This document shows, in pieces, positions 9,937-21,525 of a stretch of 58,005 nucleotides of DNA (the first letter of the stretch is position 1; each line of letters starts with the position of its first letter). This DNA comes from Fomitopsis serialis (Eukaryota; Basidiomycota; Agaricomycetes; Polyporales; Fomitopsidaceae), in assembly GCF_022376445.1 (NCBI RefSeq), contig NW_025955206.1:1-58005 (forward strand). Reading direction: 5' to 3'. The notes under the pieces were generated by a model. It saw only the letters and a list, made by a program, of their open reading frames with translations. It was not told the origin of the DNA and ran no database searches. A program made the position numbers and the translations under genes.

Positions 9937-12900
9937 ATGGCCCAACTCCTTAACCCGGCGGCCGTGCCTGAACCAGGTCGCATCTCGCAGATCCTGCCCT
10001 CCGTAAAGTGCTCGAATTGCAACCACCCCGTCCCCATCCACGAGCTCGGAGACCATGTCTGCCAGCCCGAGCCCGCCATGCCCTCCTTCAAGTCCTTCGT
10101 TTCCCCCCTCTCCGCCATAGAGCGCGACCCGCAAAAGTACCACTCCAAGCAGTCCTTCACCTCCCAGAACACCATGCAGTCGCAGCAGCCCATCACTCCC
10201 CACCAGGTGAGCGCGTCGAACGCCCATGTCAGTCTCTCTGGCGCCCCGACTAGCCCCCGCACGCGCTCGCGCGCTCCCTCGACGAGTTCGCGTCGCAGCC
10301 CCCGTACGCCCGAGCCAGGCTCAGGCCGGTTCGACCATGGTGCGTCCCGAACCCCCTTTCCCGCAGGGCCCGCGTCCCCCGAACCGCAACGCATGCGGCC
10401 CCCTCTCGCTGGCAACACACCACCACCCGTGCCAACAGAGATTCCCTTCCCCACTGCACGGAGCCCCTCTGTGTCCTCGCGGTCGCCGACGCCAGGACGT
10501 GGCTATCCATCTATAGGGGACGGTCTCTACCCCCCTCGAACACCATCAACGCCCACTTTCCGTGCTACCCCTCCACCTTCCTTAGCCAACTCAGCTCGCC
10601 CAGCTGCCCACTCCAGTCCTGCACCTTCGCCATATGCGTCCCAGCCCCAGCCGCCCGTTGCGCGACAGAGGACGCCGGGTCCCCCGACCCCGTCCCAGTT
10701 ATCCGTCAATCCGGGACGCGGCAGAGCAGCGAGCAGCGCGGCGACGGACGAGTACGAGGTGATCTACTCTACCAGCAACAGCAAGAGCAGCCCCGCTACC
10801 GCCAGTGCGTTCCCACCTCGCTTCCCCCCCAATGCCGCCGACCCCACGATGCACCCCCCGCGCCAGCGCATGCCATCCACGTCCAGTCTCCCCCCCGCGC
10901 AGCCGCCGATGCGCGCACGCGCCCCCTCCACGTCCAGTGTCTCCGCGCACCCCTTCAGCGCCCGCCCGCAGACCCCCTCCACGTCTGGCAGGCAGTTCGA
11001 CCGACGGCCGTCTAACCTAGGAAATGGACCTCCCCCACCAATGCCTACCTCCCCACCAGGTCCCCCGCCCGTACCCACGTCGACGCCGGCTCCGGGTCCT
11101 ATTCGCTCGCCAGTTCCTGACATCGACACTAAGATCGGGGGAGCGGCTGGTATGGCGGGCGTTGGAAGGCGGGGATTCGCGGCGGCGGCGCATGCAGCCA
11201 TGTTGGCTACGAGTATGGGCAGGTTTGAGGGTGCGGCGTCGCCGTTGATGATTCCTGGACAGGGTATGGACGGCAGACGCGCTAATGCACCGAAGTTTGT
11301 GGATGTCGTTTCGGCCGCGCGGTACGGTGCGTATTCTACATGCCATGACAATTCGAAGTCTACTAATGCTGCATACAGGTCTCAGTGCTACACCCCCTTT
11401 GTCTCCGGCCACCCTTTCCCCTCATTCACAGAAGTCCCCTGGCTACCCTCAGTCACACACTCAGCCTACGACCCCGACCAGCCCCGGCCCCGCGCCCAAC
11501 GTCTCAACCTCCTCCAGTCCACGCCTATCGAGAGGCTTGTCGAACTCCTCTCAACGAGACCGCTACGTCCCTCCAGCTCTCGAGCCGCCGAAGCTACCGC
11601 TACCTCCGATGCCCGTCACACCTACCACGCCCAGGCTGCCGTTCTTTGAGAAGTTCAAGGCGCAGCAGCCGCCTTCAGACAGCCCTGAGCCTATATCGCC
11701 GCGCCCGCCTTCGCCCCCGTCCGACTCCGATTCCGAGTTTGGCGGCTTGGCCTACGCGGATGACGACGACGACGAGGAACTCCCCTCGCCGAAGCTGCCA
11801 CCGATCAACACATCCGCACCCAAGCAAACCGGGCCCTCGGGCAAGATACGCTTCCCGTCCATGGCCTCGGAGTCTCAGTACTCCGTGTCCTCGCCGACCT
11901 CACCAACGATGCCCCGCCGGACGCTCTCAGACTCGCGCGCGTCGCGCGGGCCTGCGAAGTCGACGGGTGCGCTGGACCGTGTGATGGAGACGCTCTTCGA
12001 GGAGGCACCCTCCCCGCTGACGAGCCCGGCACCGAAGTCGGCGCCGCTTGCGCCGGAGGGCCAGCGCGACAGCGTGAGTCGCCCGCCGAAGCTCCCGGTG
12101 CGGTCGCACACGAGCCCGACGCTGGGCAAGATCACGAAGGGCCGGCCGAAGGGGAGGATGTGCGCGAAGTGCACGCAGGTCATTGATGACGGGAGGTGGA
12201 TCCAGATGGAGGGCGGGAGCGTGCTCTGCGACCGGTGTTGGAAGAATATGTATTTGCCGAAGGTGCGTTTATTTCTGGACGGCGTGCGACGGTCGGGGCC
12301 GGGTGCGGATAGGGCTGACTGGCTGCGCAGTGCCGACGGTGTAACCTCACGATTGAGAAGCAGGCGGTGTCCTCTTCTGATGGACAGCTCAAGGGCAAGT
12401 ACCACCGCGAGTGCTTTAATTGCCACAAGTGCCATGTGCGTCCCATTTTTCACTCGCGGGGCGTTCCCGAATGCGTACTGAGCTGAGCGGCGTGCGCTGC
12501 AGAAACCTTTCCCGGACAAGACGTTCTACGTGCTGGACGGCAAGCCGTTCTGTGCGTATCATTATCACGAAGCGAACGACTCGTTATGCGCCGCGCCGTC
12601 GTGCGGGCAGCCCATCGAGGGCCCGTGCGCGGTGTCGTACTCGGGCCAGCGGTTCCACCCCGAGCACCTCCTGTGCGAGCACCCGCGCTGCACGGAGCGG
12701 CTCGTGGAGTACTGGGAGGTGGACGGGCGCATGCTGTGCGAGCGGCACGCGCAGGGGCGATGGCGGAGGCGGCGGACGAAGAGGGCGACGAGCTGGACGA
12801 CCTCGCGGCGGTTATGGAGGGCGTGCGGGACAGCGTCGCCATCCGCGGTATGAAGCGCATGACGAGGTTCATCGACCTGGGGCCGAGCGAGCTCCGGTAG
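9937..12900 (+). CDS. LIM-domain protein, paxillin-like (Pxl1 type)
   Basis: A roughly 720-residue N-terminal region rich in Pro, Ser and Thr is followed by LIM zinc-finger units. The first (from about residue 723) starts CAKC and is short. The second runs from CRRC through HRECFNCHKC to CAYHYH. The third runs from CAAPSC through FHPEHLLC to CERH. This order resembles fungal paxillin-like Pxl1, which acts at the actomyosin ring and polarised growth sites with Rho GTPases. Exons: 9937-11326, 11379-12262, 12331-12435, 12503-12900. The annotated sequence loses frame just after the third LIM unit, at the G run 12754-12757. One extra G restores an acidic tail ending DLGPSELR and makes the total 925 codons plus stop. 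Without it the frame ends at 12853. Family assignment is by similarity; function is inferred. Confidence 0.85.
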
Positions 12901-13509
12901 CGGTGGGGGTGATGAAGTAACGAGCTGCGCCGCCGCCGTCGTGGGATGGGGACCGGTGCGTGTGACGTACTACGTGCATGCTCATGGCTTATGCTGGACG
13001 GACACGGATGCGGGTGCGGACATCCTCGGTCTGGCTCGACGCGCGTAACCTACCTAGTGAACACGGTCTTTGTTTTTATCTCTCTCTCGGGTCTCCAGTG
13101 ACGTTCCTGGCTCGGTCGGACCATACATACCTATGCACACACATCTGTATCTCGAGCATCTCTAGCACCTACTTTCTCTCTGCTTATTCGTTCATGTCAC
13201 ACTACTAGTAGTCTTGCCGAACCTGTGGGCGGAACGGGACGGGGCCGAGGTGTGAACACACAACGCACACGCGTTGAAGAGGGCGGCGTTTGTTGGGGAA
13301 GCAGCGGTCGCGCGGTCTGTAATTCATTGTACTTACGGAGATACATTGACACCTGGGATACCCTAATTGATACATTGCCACTCTACTTCTGCTTCCGTCC
13401 CGATTGTCCTTCTGGTGGGATGAGGCTCGTTACGTACGTGAACAGATCCAGAGGCCCTGGGATCTCGATTCCGCCCTGACCGGGACCCGCTAGCGGGGCT
13501 CATCCTGGG
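12901..13509. other. Convergent intergenic region
   Basis: Lies between the 3' ends of the LIM gene (+) and the adenylyltransferase gene (-). It should contain both 3' UTRs. No further gene seen. Confidence 0.5.
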
Positions 13510-14751
13510 CTAAGACGAGCCCGGTGCTTCTGGCGATCTGCCCCTGGTCTGGACGATCCACTGCCGGATGAAGGTGCTGCTCATCTTGGTGTTCTTGAGT
13601 GCTTCCGCGTCCCGGTCGTCGAGGCTTGCCTCCGAGGCTGAGATCACGTCGATCACGAAGGTGCTCAGTGGCGAAAGGTCCTTCTCCTTGCGGAGCTTGT
13701 GGACTGTCAGGCGTTCGTCAGCGTGGAACTTTGTACGTTGCGCGGTGTGGAGGGAGAGGCAGGGAGGGACGCACTGGAGGCGGCACCCGGCAGGGTCTCC
13801 TTGCTCACGACGAGAGCTTGGATGTTCGGGTCCCATGCGGTCGGCCCGTAGACGTCGGAGATGGCGACGACGTCGTAGTAGAGCCCGGGCTTGAAGAGCT
13901 CGAGGAAGCCGCGGACGCGCGCTGTGCGTACGGCGATAGACTCCAGGACGTCCTTGAACGATTTGTTCTTCAGGAGCGTGTCGTCTGTGGGTGTGTGGTG
14001 AGTACGGGGCGTCGGCGGGAGATACGGACGCTAGGACGGACCTGTTACGCCGACGATGAGCTTGTCGCGGGCGATCCAGGCCCCCATGCTGAGGAGGATC
14101 TTGTGGCCCGCGTGTAGGTGGTCGAAGGTCCCGCCTAGCGCCGCTACTGGGAGCAGCGGAGGCAGCGTTGGCTCTGAGGGAGGGGCTATGACCGGGTGTT
14201 GAGGAATGTGTGGGTGACGGTCGGGCTGCAGAACCAGAATGTCTGGCCGGTCGTCGCCCTCCCCAGGTAGTGGGGGAGACTGTGGGTAGAGGGGTGCGAC
14301 TACACGGGTTCAATATTGCTGAGAGGCAGGAGAGCGAAGGCTACTCACCGCGATACGTGCGCTCTGCATCCCGGATGAGCTCCGAGTCGAATGGCTCGTG
14401 GGGAGCCTTGAGAAGTACATCGACATCTAGTAGCACTCTGTTCATCTCCTGCGCGACCCTGGTCGCCTGGACGTAGACGTATGTCAACAATCTCTGAACG
14501 TCGTCCCAGTGCCCGCTCGGCGGGAACTTGTGCTTCGCCTGCTCCTCGGCATCCGCCTCACGCCCGCTGGTAGGAAAGTCATTCTCCTGGTCGAAGAGAG
14601 GTGAGAAGAGGATGATGCGCAGGTTGTCTGTGGTATGACGCGCGACGGCAGATATGGGTGCGGAGAGAAAGGTCGGGGGTTGGCGCAGGTCATAGACTCT
14701 GGCGACCAATGCTGCCCGGCGAACAGTGTCGAGCTCTGGTTGATCGCTCAT
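13510..14751 (-). CDS. CAB4: Phosphopantetheine adenylyltransferase (CAB4 type)
   Basis: Penultimate enzyme of coenzyme A synthesis: transfers AMP from ATP to 4'-phosphopantetheine, giving dephospho-CoA. The diagnostic nucleotidyltransferase motif [12 protein letters not shown] lies near residue 186, with the H-x-G-H signature that binds ATP phosphates. It is followed by RDKLIVGVT and, further on, [19 protein letters not shown], also typical of eukaryotic PPATs. A roughly 180-residue N-terminal extension is present, as in yeast Cab4. Four exons: 14751-14349, 14299-14042, 13984-13775, 13703-13510, totalling 354 codons plus stop. No dephospho-CoA kinase domain follows, consistent with fungi using a separate Cab5. 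Its start faces the membrane-protein gene at 15284 across 532 bp. Confidence 0.93.
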
Positions 14752-15283
14752 GGTGACGTATGACCCGACAGGGTAGTAGGCTCAAGGCAAGTTGTCGGAC
14801 AGGGTTTCCTCATGCGGTCGTTGTGGGGAGGGCGCGCAAGCACGACATTCTATGGGCTGATGAGTGATCCGAGCACTGAGCACGGCCGAAGACGATTTCT
14901 GTGAGGAACTCCAGCAACCGAAGCCCATCCAGACTTCGCACTCATGCAGACATCCGAGTTGCGCTGGAATTGCGCTGGACCGTGACCTTGCAGTTGCACT
15001 CACTGGCGGCGACGATCTGGAGACCGAGGTGTCCAGGAGACCAATTTGACGGGAGACCGCCGTGACGAACGTGCCTTTACGTTGTCACACGCGACGCGCT
15101 TCGGGTCCCGAGGCTCTCTCCAGCGACTCTCAGCCCGCGCAAGCAACGATCTCGTCCATCCGACGCTGCTCTCGCCCACCACGACGTCCACCAGCGAGGT
15201 ATTCGCACCCTCATCATACCCACACTAACCGACTCTAGTAACGAACCTCACGGACTCACGACGCTGTACGACTTCTTACGACA
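14752..15283. promoter_or_regulatory. Divergent promoter region, CAB4 / membrane protein
   Basis: 532 bp between two divergent start codons. I see no gene and no convincing TATA box. Confidence 0.45.
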
Positions 15284-17166
15284 ATGAATCCGGACTATCG
15301 CCTCGACACCCCTCCGCCCTCTTCTCGTTTCCGACGTCCATGGTCTCCAGATCCTCAGGATCTCCTTCCCCCTATGCCTCGGGCATTTGATGATGACCAT
15401 TTTGATGCCTATAATCCAGGACGACACCTCAGCAGACAGCGCGAGCCTTCCGACGTCTCCGTCGAAGCCCTCGATCTCGCAGACTACGCAGCTCACCTGC
15501 GGCGCGACAACAACCCATACCCACCGCCAGAATTCCATGCTTACGACTCCTACCCTCCGTCGCCGCGCGCCGCACGTCCTCTGGCGAGCAGTCCAGACTC
15601 ATTGCAACCCCCCTCCCTCGCATCGCCCTCCGCCTCCAGCGCGCCCTCTATATCCGAGGTCGGTCATCGCGTACCCAACCGCAGGCCCTTCTCCCTCCCC
15701 CCACCATCCTTCCCGCATCGCTCGCCCCAGAGCCATCCCTCGCTATCGACCTCCGGTCGTGGTCCCTACGACCCGTATGTCCGCGTCGCAGGTACAGGCA
15801 CAGACTCCGAGATCGACATCGCAGCCTTCCCGTCCTTCTCCCGGACATGGTACGGAGCCAACAAGGCCCACTCACCTCTTCCACCTCCGTCTTCCGCACC
15901 GGGTCATGGTCCTGGCGCGACCAAGCTCTCGCCCTTCGACCCGGCCTACCCTACACCCGACTACGACCCCGACCCGTACAACCCGTACACGTTCTCCCCT
16001 CCCCCATCCTACAACCCCCGCTCCTCGCGCGACCTCGTGCCATGGGGCTCAGATCCAACCGAGACGAATGCGCCGGTCGACCCTGGGACGAAGGAGGAGC
16101 GTATGCGTATGTTGCAGGCGGAGTTTGGCGGGAAGCAGGTGGGGGCACCAGGAGAGGACGAGGAGAAGGTGGGGAGTGTGGACCAGAAGGGGAAGTTGAT
16201 CACGGAGGGCCCGACGAAGAGGCTAGCGGCGAGGTGTGTCCAGGTGTTGCTTGTGATCGCGGCATGTATCTCGTCGGTGTACACTGGCTTGGTGAGTCCT
16301 GTTCTCTGGTCGCACCCATACCTTGCTTCGCATCACCGTTCTGGCACTTACATACGCGATGTATGTCTCATGTGCTGACCGCCTCGCAGGTCATCAAGAC
16401 GACTTCGACACCTCCGCCCAAGGGCAAGATGGCCGCCTACGTCCTCTACGTCTTCTCCTTCGTCACCCTCCTCGCCTGCATATACATGTACATGATCCGC
16501 CCCTGCTGCTGCGGCGCGCGCGACCGCAAGCTCGACACACCCTTTGGGGCAGAAGGCCCGGGCGGGATGATGGTTCTTCCGGTGCAGGGCCTGCCCGGCG
16601 GCGGCAAGAAGAAAGGGAAGAAGAAGAAAGGACGGGGAGGTGGTCAGGGGGAGGGCGTGCAAGTAAACCTAATTGTGGACCCCACGATGTTCGGCGGTGG
16701 TCCTGGCGGGAGGGATCGGGATCGGGACGAGTGGGAGGATGAAGAAGAGGGGGAGGAAGGCAGCGCGCCGGGGAGCTTTGAGGGGAACGGTGGCAAGAGG
16801 AAGAGAGGCCCGAGGAGAAGGGGCATCTTTGCCGGGCTGGCGATGGAGGCGCAGTGGAAACGAGCGAGGAAGCAGTTGAAGGTGCTGATGGCATTCGATT
16901 GTGTTATGGCGTTGGCGTGGGGGGTCGTATTTGTGGTGATATTGATGGGAAAGAAGTGTCCGGTGGGAGGATATCTGGGCTGGTAAGTCGTTGCGTCGCG
17001 TTCGTCGAGATGCAGGTAGTTTAACTGACGTTTGGTGTGCAGGTGCGACGGGTACAACGTGGGGACGGCTTCAGCGTGTCTGCTGTTCCTCGCGTTTTGC
17101 TTCAGCATCTTCTTCGATATCAAGGACCTACACGCGAGCAAGGCTTCACCTAGGACACGACCATAG
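15284..17166 (+). CDS. Four-helix membrane protein with long disordered N-terminus
   Basis: 574 residues from exons 15284-16291, 16390-16982 and 17043-17166. The first 310 or so residues are rich in Pro, Ser, Tyr and Asp and look disordered and cytosolic. Four hydrophobic segments follow: around VLLVIAACISSVYTGL, VLYVFSFVTLLACIYMYMI, FDCVMALAWGVVFVVILMG and SACLLFLAFCFSIFF. Between helices 2 and 3 lie a CCC motif, Lys/Gly-rich runs and an acidic stretch. The pairwise helix layout resembles tetraspan proteins in general, but I do not recognise a named family and propose no function. The second and third exon junctions fall in or next to helix-coding sequence. Confidence 0.75.
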
Positions 17167-17651
17167 TACCTGCCTTCCGTGCTGTGCTTCTTCCTTCCCG
17201 ACGTGGTGTTTCACGCTTGTATCCCCGGTCTGCCGCCATCTTGCATCCTCCCGCATGGACTCCGGACTCTATCATCGCAGTGCTGACTTATTGGTATATT
17301 GGAAGCTAACGATGTACTTTAATGATCATTTTTGGACGAAGTGTTCTCTCGTGTGGAGTGCCCGTTCTTTTCTGGCGTCCAAGGCACCTCGGTCTGTTCT
17401 CACATTCACTTTCTGCGTCGTCTGCGTGCGACGCACGTTGTCGTGCTACTCGCCAATACGATGGCCACACCGCTGCTAGAGTTGCCCAGGGAGACATAGG
17501 GGCGCTGCTCTGGATCGGTACTTGGGTGCGTTCGGAGAGGAAGCCGATCATGTCAAGATCGCATCTCGCTTGACACTGCTCTTCCACCCCGCAGCTCGAG
17601 CTGAGGCCCTGGTCCCCTCCTCAGTGGTCTCATGTATTCGCTCTTCACACT
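17167..17651. other. Intergenic: 3' flank and ATG15 promoter
   Basis: 485 bp between two genes in the same direction. Short frames only. It must carry the terminator of the membrane-protein gene and the promoter of the lipase gene. Confidence 0.4.
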
Positions 17652-19344
17652 ATGCACGTCGTGACCCTCTTGCTGTCTCTCACACTGTGCCATGTCCGCG
17701 TGCTAGCTTCGTCTCCAGCCGCTGAGCCGACAACGATCTCCTTCACTCCGCAGGAGGAGTACACCCTCGCCCGGGACTTCGATCTCGATACTCCGCAGAC
17801 GCTATTCGACGTCTCCTCTTTGCGAGACGGGCATGGCGGGGAACCGAGCTTCTCGCTGAAGAGCCAGCCGACGACGGTGTACCGGCCGCGCTCGCCGGAG
17901 GCCCTGCAGCGCGCGAGGGTGCATGCGTTGCGTGGGGAACCCAGTGAGGGAGAGGTGGAATGGGAGGAGGTGCAGGTGATGGGGCCGTACGTCGAGGACA
18001 AGCACACGCTCGCGCAGCTGGCGCGGATGACGGGGAACGCATACGCGTTGCCGGGCCAGAAGAACTGGTACGATATCGACGTTACTTGGAATACCGTGCG
18101 TCCCCTTCCCTCTACGTCCATAGTGCCCTCTTACCCGAACGCACTCTGGAATGTGCAGAGCTTCCCGTTCGGCTGGGAAGACGCCGCGGACGGGTTCCGC
18201 GGGCACGTCTTCCTCTCGCCGGGCAACGCGACCGTCGTGCTCTCGATCAAGGGCACGACGCTCCCGTTCCAGGGCCCGACGTCGAAGAAGGACAAGTTCA
18301 ACGACAACCTCTTGTTCTCGTGCTGCTGTGCGCGGGTGGACTTCTCGTGGACGTTCAGCCAGGTGTGCGGATGCTATGCGAAGAACTGGCGCTGCGATGA
18401 GGGGTGCCTGAGCAAGGCGCTGGTGGAGGATAGCTTGTTCTACAATGTTGGCGTGGTGAGTAGTGCGATGCTCTGTTCGTGCCTGCACATACGGTTTCCC
18501 TATTGTATGATCCGTCTGTCCGAGGAATCATGCCGCAACAGTGTTGAGTGTATGCAGCTAGCTGCCCGAGACTATTCGGGCTTATAGCTAACTACATTTA
18601 GTGCACACTTCCACGCCGTATTGGATGGCTTGCATGTACTGCATTGCCCCAAGCAGCTGCAATCAGTGCTGCAAGGGAGAACGCGAACGCCTGTCATAGA
18701 TCCCATGTTATGCTCCCGGAACACGAGCCACTAATAAACCCTCTTGCAGAACCTCATCAACAACCTCACCGCGCTCTACCCTACCTCCACCATCTGGCTC
18801 GTCGGGCACTCGCTCGGCGGGTCCCTTGCCTCCCTCCTCGGCGCCACCTTCGGGCTCCCCGCCGTCACCTTCGAGGCCCCGGGCGAGCGGCTCGCCGCGC
18901 ACCGACTCGCCCTCCCGCTCCCGCCGTCGGTCCCCGTCACGCACGTCTACCACAACGCTGACCCGATCCCGCAAGGCACGTGCACGGGCCCGCTGTCGCT
19001 CTGCGCGCAGGGCGGGTACGCGCTCGAGACGGGGTGCCATCTGGGGAAGACCATCGTGTTTGACACGGTGGGCAAGCTGGGCTGGCGCGTGGACGTGCTG
19101 ACGCATACGATCAAGACGGTGATCACGAAGGTGCTGGAGGTGGATCTGGAGGGCGGGTGGGACTCCACGGAGGACGGTATCAAGCTGGACGTGCCGATGG
19201 CGAGGGAGGAGGATGATTGCGTCGTGAGTGACTTCTGCTCTGGCAAATATTGTTCGATCGTTGATGTCGTTCTCTTGGTAGGACTGTTACAAGTGGGAGT
19301 TTGGTAACTACAAGGACCTTGAATGTGCAGCATCGACACTGTGA
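17652..19344 (+). CDS. ATG15: Autophagic vacuolar lipase Atg15
   Basis: Phospholipase of the lipase class 3 fold that breaks down autophagic-body membranes inside the vacuole. Residues 1-20 form a hydrophobic signal/anchor helix. The nucleophile elbow GHSLGGS carries the catalytic Ser. HVYHNADPIPQGTC and the cysteine-rich block SQVCGCYAKNWRCDEGC are characteristic of Atg15, as is the C-terminal DCYKWEFG block. Exons: 17652-18095, 18159-18455, 18750-19223, 19282-19344, giving 425 residues. The predicted third catalytic His lies in VDVLTHTI. Intron 2 (18456-18749, 294 nt) is several times longer than its neighbours. Assigned by conserved blocks; confidence is high. Confidence 0.93.
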
Positions 19345-19679
19345 TGTCAGTAGTGTATTCTCAATTGCAAAGCATGTAACATGTATGTACGGATGTATTC
19401 TTGTCGTTGTACCATTACTGTGTTCTGTCCTGTACTGATTCATTGCCCTATATACATCTTTGAAATTACTGTTTGGATTGAGCATTGGACAGATGTGACG
19501 AGTGAACGGATACAGCGAACACGACGGCAGTATCGTAAACATTCATGAGCCACCTAATTATCCGTCGTGGACCAGCTATAGCCATGTCGGACTTAAACGA
19601 CCTCTTCACTGGACTTACTCATCCCTAGCAGTGTATTCTAATGGACATGCTGTATCATGGCGTAAACCCTGCGCTCCGA
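19345..19679. other. Convergent intergenic region, ATG15 / guanine deaminase
   Basis: 335 bp between two converging stop codons. AT-rich beginning, suited to 3' ends. No gene seen. Confidence 0.5.
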
Positions 19680-21525
19680 TCACATCTTGTGATCCTTCCC
19701 ACCGACCAATCTCCCCTGCACGTACACCCTCCGGATATTCCTGTCATCGCCACAGAACAGGAATCGTTCCAGCATGCCTTCTAGCTCCTCCTTCTCTGTC
19801 TTACCCCTACCGCCCTCGTGCCCAGGCTCACCACCGCTGGCGCTCACATGCACCTTCGCGTCGAGGTCTGCGCCCCACACCGCAGGGTTGCCCGCGTCAG
19901 TGCGGACACTGACCACTAGCGCATCGAACGCGCACTTGGGCGATAGCCTCCCCACGTCCCATTCCAGACCACAGACATGCGCGCCGCCAAGCGTCGCGAG
20001 GTACAGAAGCGTCGCGACGGGGAGCTGACGGTTCGCGAAGCCGCGGGTCGGCTTGTCTGGGGCTGACATGGCGACCACTTTGGAGCAGATGCTGGCGTCC
20101 TGCACGGCGCGCAGAATGGAAGGCGCGAACCCGCCCGACACATCTGTCCCCAGTCCGACCTGCGAGAAATAGAGCTTCAGCTGCGTCGTGGACGATAACA
20201 GCGCCTTACTGACCTTGATCTCTTTGTCCAGCAGCTCGCCTATCTTAGCACATCCGCTGCTGAGGTTGAAGTTACTCGTGGGGCAATGGCTAACGCCCGC
20301 TTTCCTCGCCTTGATGAGTTCCATCTCGGCCTCTTCTAGATGCACCCCGTGCGCAAGAATGGTGTTATGTCTTAGAAGTCCATATGCATCATAGACGCCT
20401 GCATACGTGCCCCTGGCCTGCTGGGTGACCGCACTTCCTTCATACGGCGGGGGTGGGAGAGTCGCCTTCGGGAAGAGCGTCTTCGTGTATGCAATCTCGG
20501 ATGGGTTCTCGGATATATGCGTTTGGATTGCGAGGCTGGGGTCCGTGCGCGCGAGTCGGCCGAGGGAGCTGAGAAGGTCGGGCGTGCAGGATATGGCAAA
20601 GCGGGGCGTGAGGATGGGTTGGATGAGGGGTGGTACGTTCGGGGGACAAGATGGAGGCAGGGAACGGATGTGGCTGATCAGAGAGAGTGTCGTCAAGAGG
20701 GAGTCCTCCGCGGAGGCTTCGACGTAGTAGTCAGGGCATTCACGGTCCATGTTGCATTTCTAGCAAATTTTGATGTTAACTGTCAGGGAGCCGCCCCGTG
20801 AGGTGACAGACGGAGACTAACCTACCCCGACGAATGCCCGTTGCCCTAGAGTGCGGGTTAGGCAGGTTGCTGATTCGCAGGATGGATAGGCGTACCGTGA
20901 CTGTGTACTATGTCAGCAAGCACCTTGGTCGCCTCCAGGTGCAGGGTGCCGTAGTAGCAGCACGTCGTTGTCTGAAGGCACCTTCAACCACCGTCACTCA
21001 TTGACTGTGATGGCAAAACGTACTCCACAGTCAATTATGCGTCTGACGGCAGTCTCATATGCTGTACGCGCGAAGTTGAGGTCGGAGAATCGAGCCTCCA
21101 TGGGGAAGGTAACCTCCGACAGCCACTCCAGTAGTGCGTGTTGCTGTCCACTGCCGCTCTTTTCAGCGACCATCCATATCGCACAGACACCAAGGCTTAC
21201 CTGCCAAGATTGGGGACTTGCGGTGCATGCTACGATTGATGAATTAGTCTGATGTAAAAAATGCAACGTCATCGTGGCTTACTGTATGTGTATCTACAAA
21301 ACCCGGCATCAGAAACTCGCCCGTCTTGAGCTCTACGATATCCACATTTGGATCGTCCAATAAGCCACTCCTTGCTAGCTCGTTCTGGAGCTCGCTCGGC
21401 GGGACGTCGTCGACAACCCACGCAATCATTCCATTATCTTGAACACAGAGCAGCGCACGCGGCGAGGCAACGTACTCTGTGAGCGAAGATGGGGTAATCA
21501 AGGCGCCGTAGAAGAGTCGAGGCAT
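19680..21525 (-). CDS. GUD1: Guanine deaminase
   Basis: Zn-dependent amidohydrolase that converts guanine to xanthine in purine salvage and breakdown. Metal- and substrate-site blocks are all present: FVDTHTHAPQ (first His pair), QTHISENPSE, HCPTSNFNLSSG and GLGTDVSGG (metal-binding Asp). Exons: 21525-21283, 21229-21201, 21150-21024, 20971-20896, 20845-20826, 20759-20214, 20159-19680, giving 506 residues. Two exons are very short (29 and 20 nt). The last intron (20213-20160, 54 nt) is a multiple of three and stop-free, so retention would insert 18 residues just before the catalytic GLGTD block. No frameshift needed. Function is from family knowledge. Confidence 0.93.

Noticed and set aside
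13510..14313. 267-codon minus-strand frame over CAB4
   Set aside because: Only its last part is the real exon 4; the rest is out of frame with the [12 protein letters not shown] exon.
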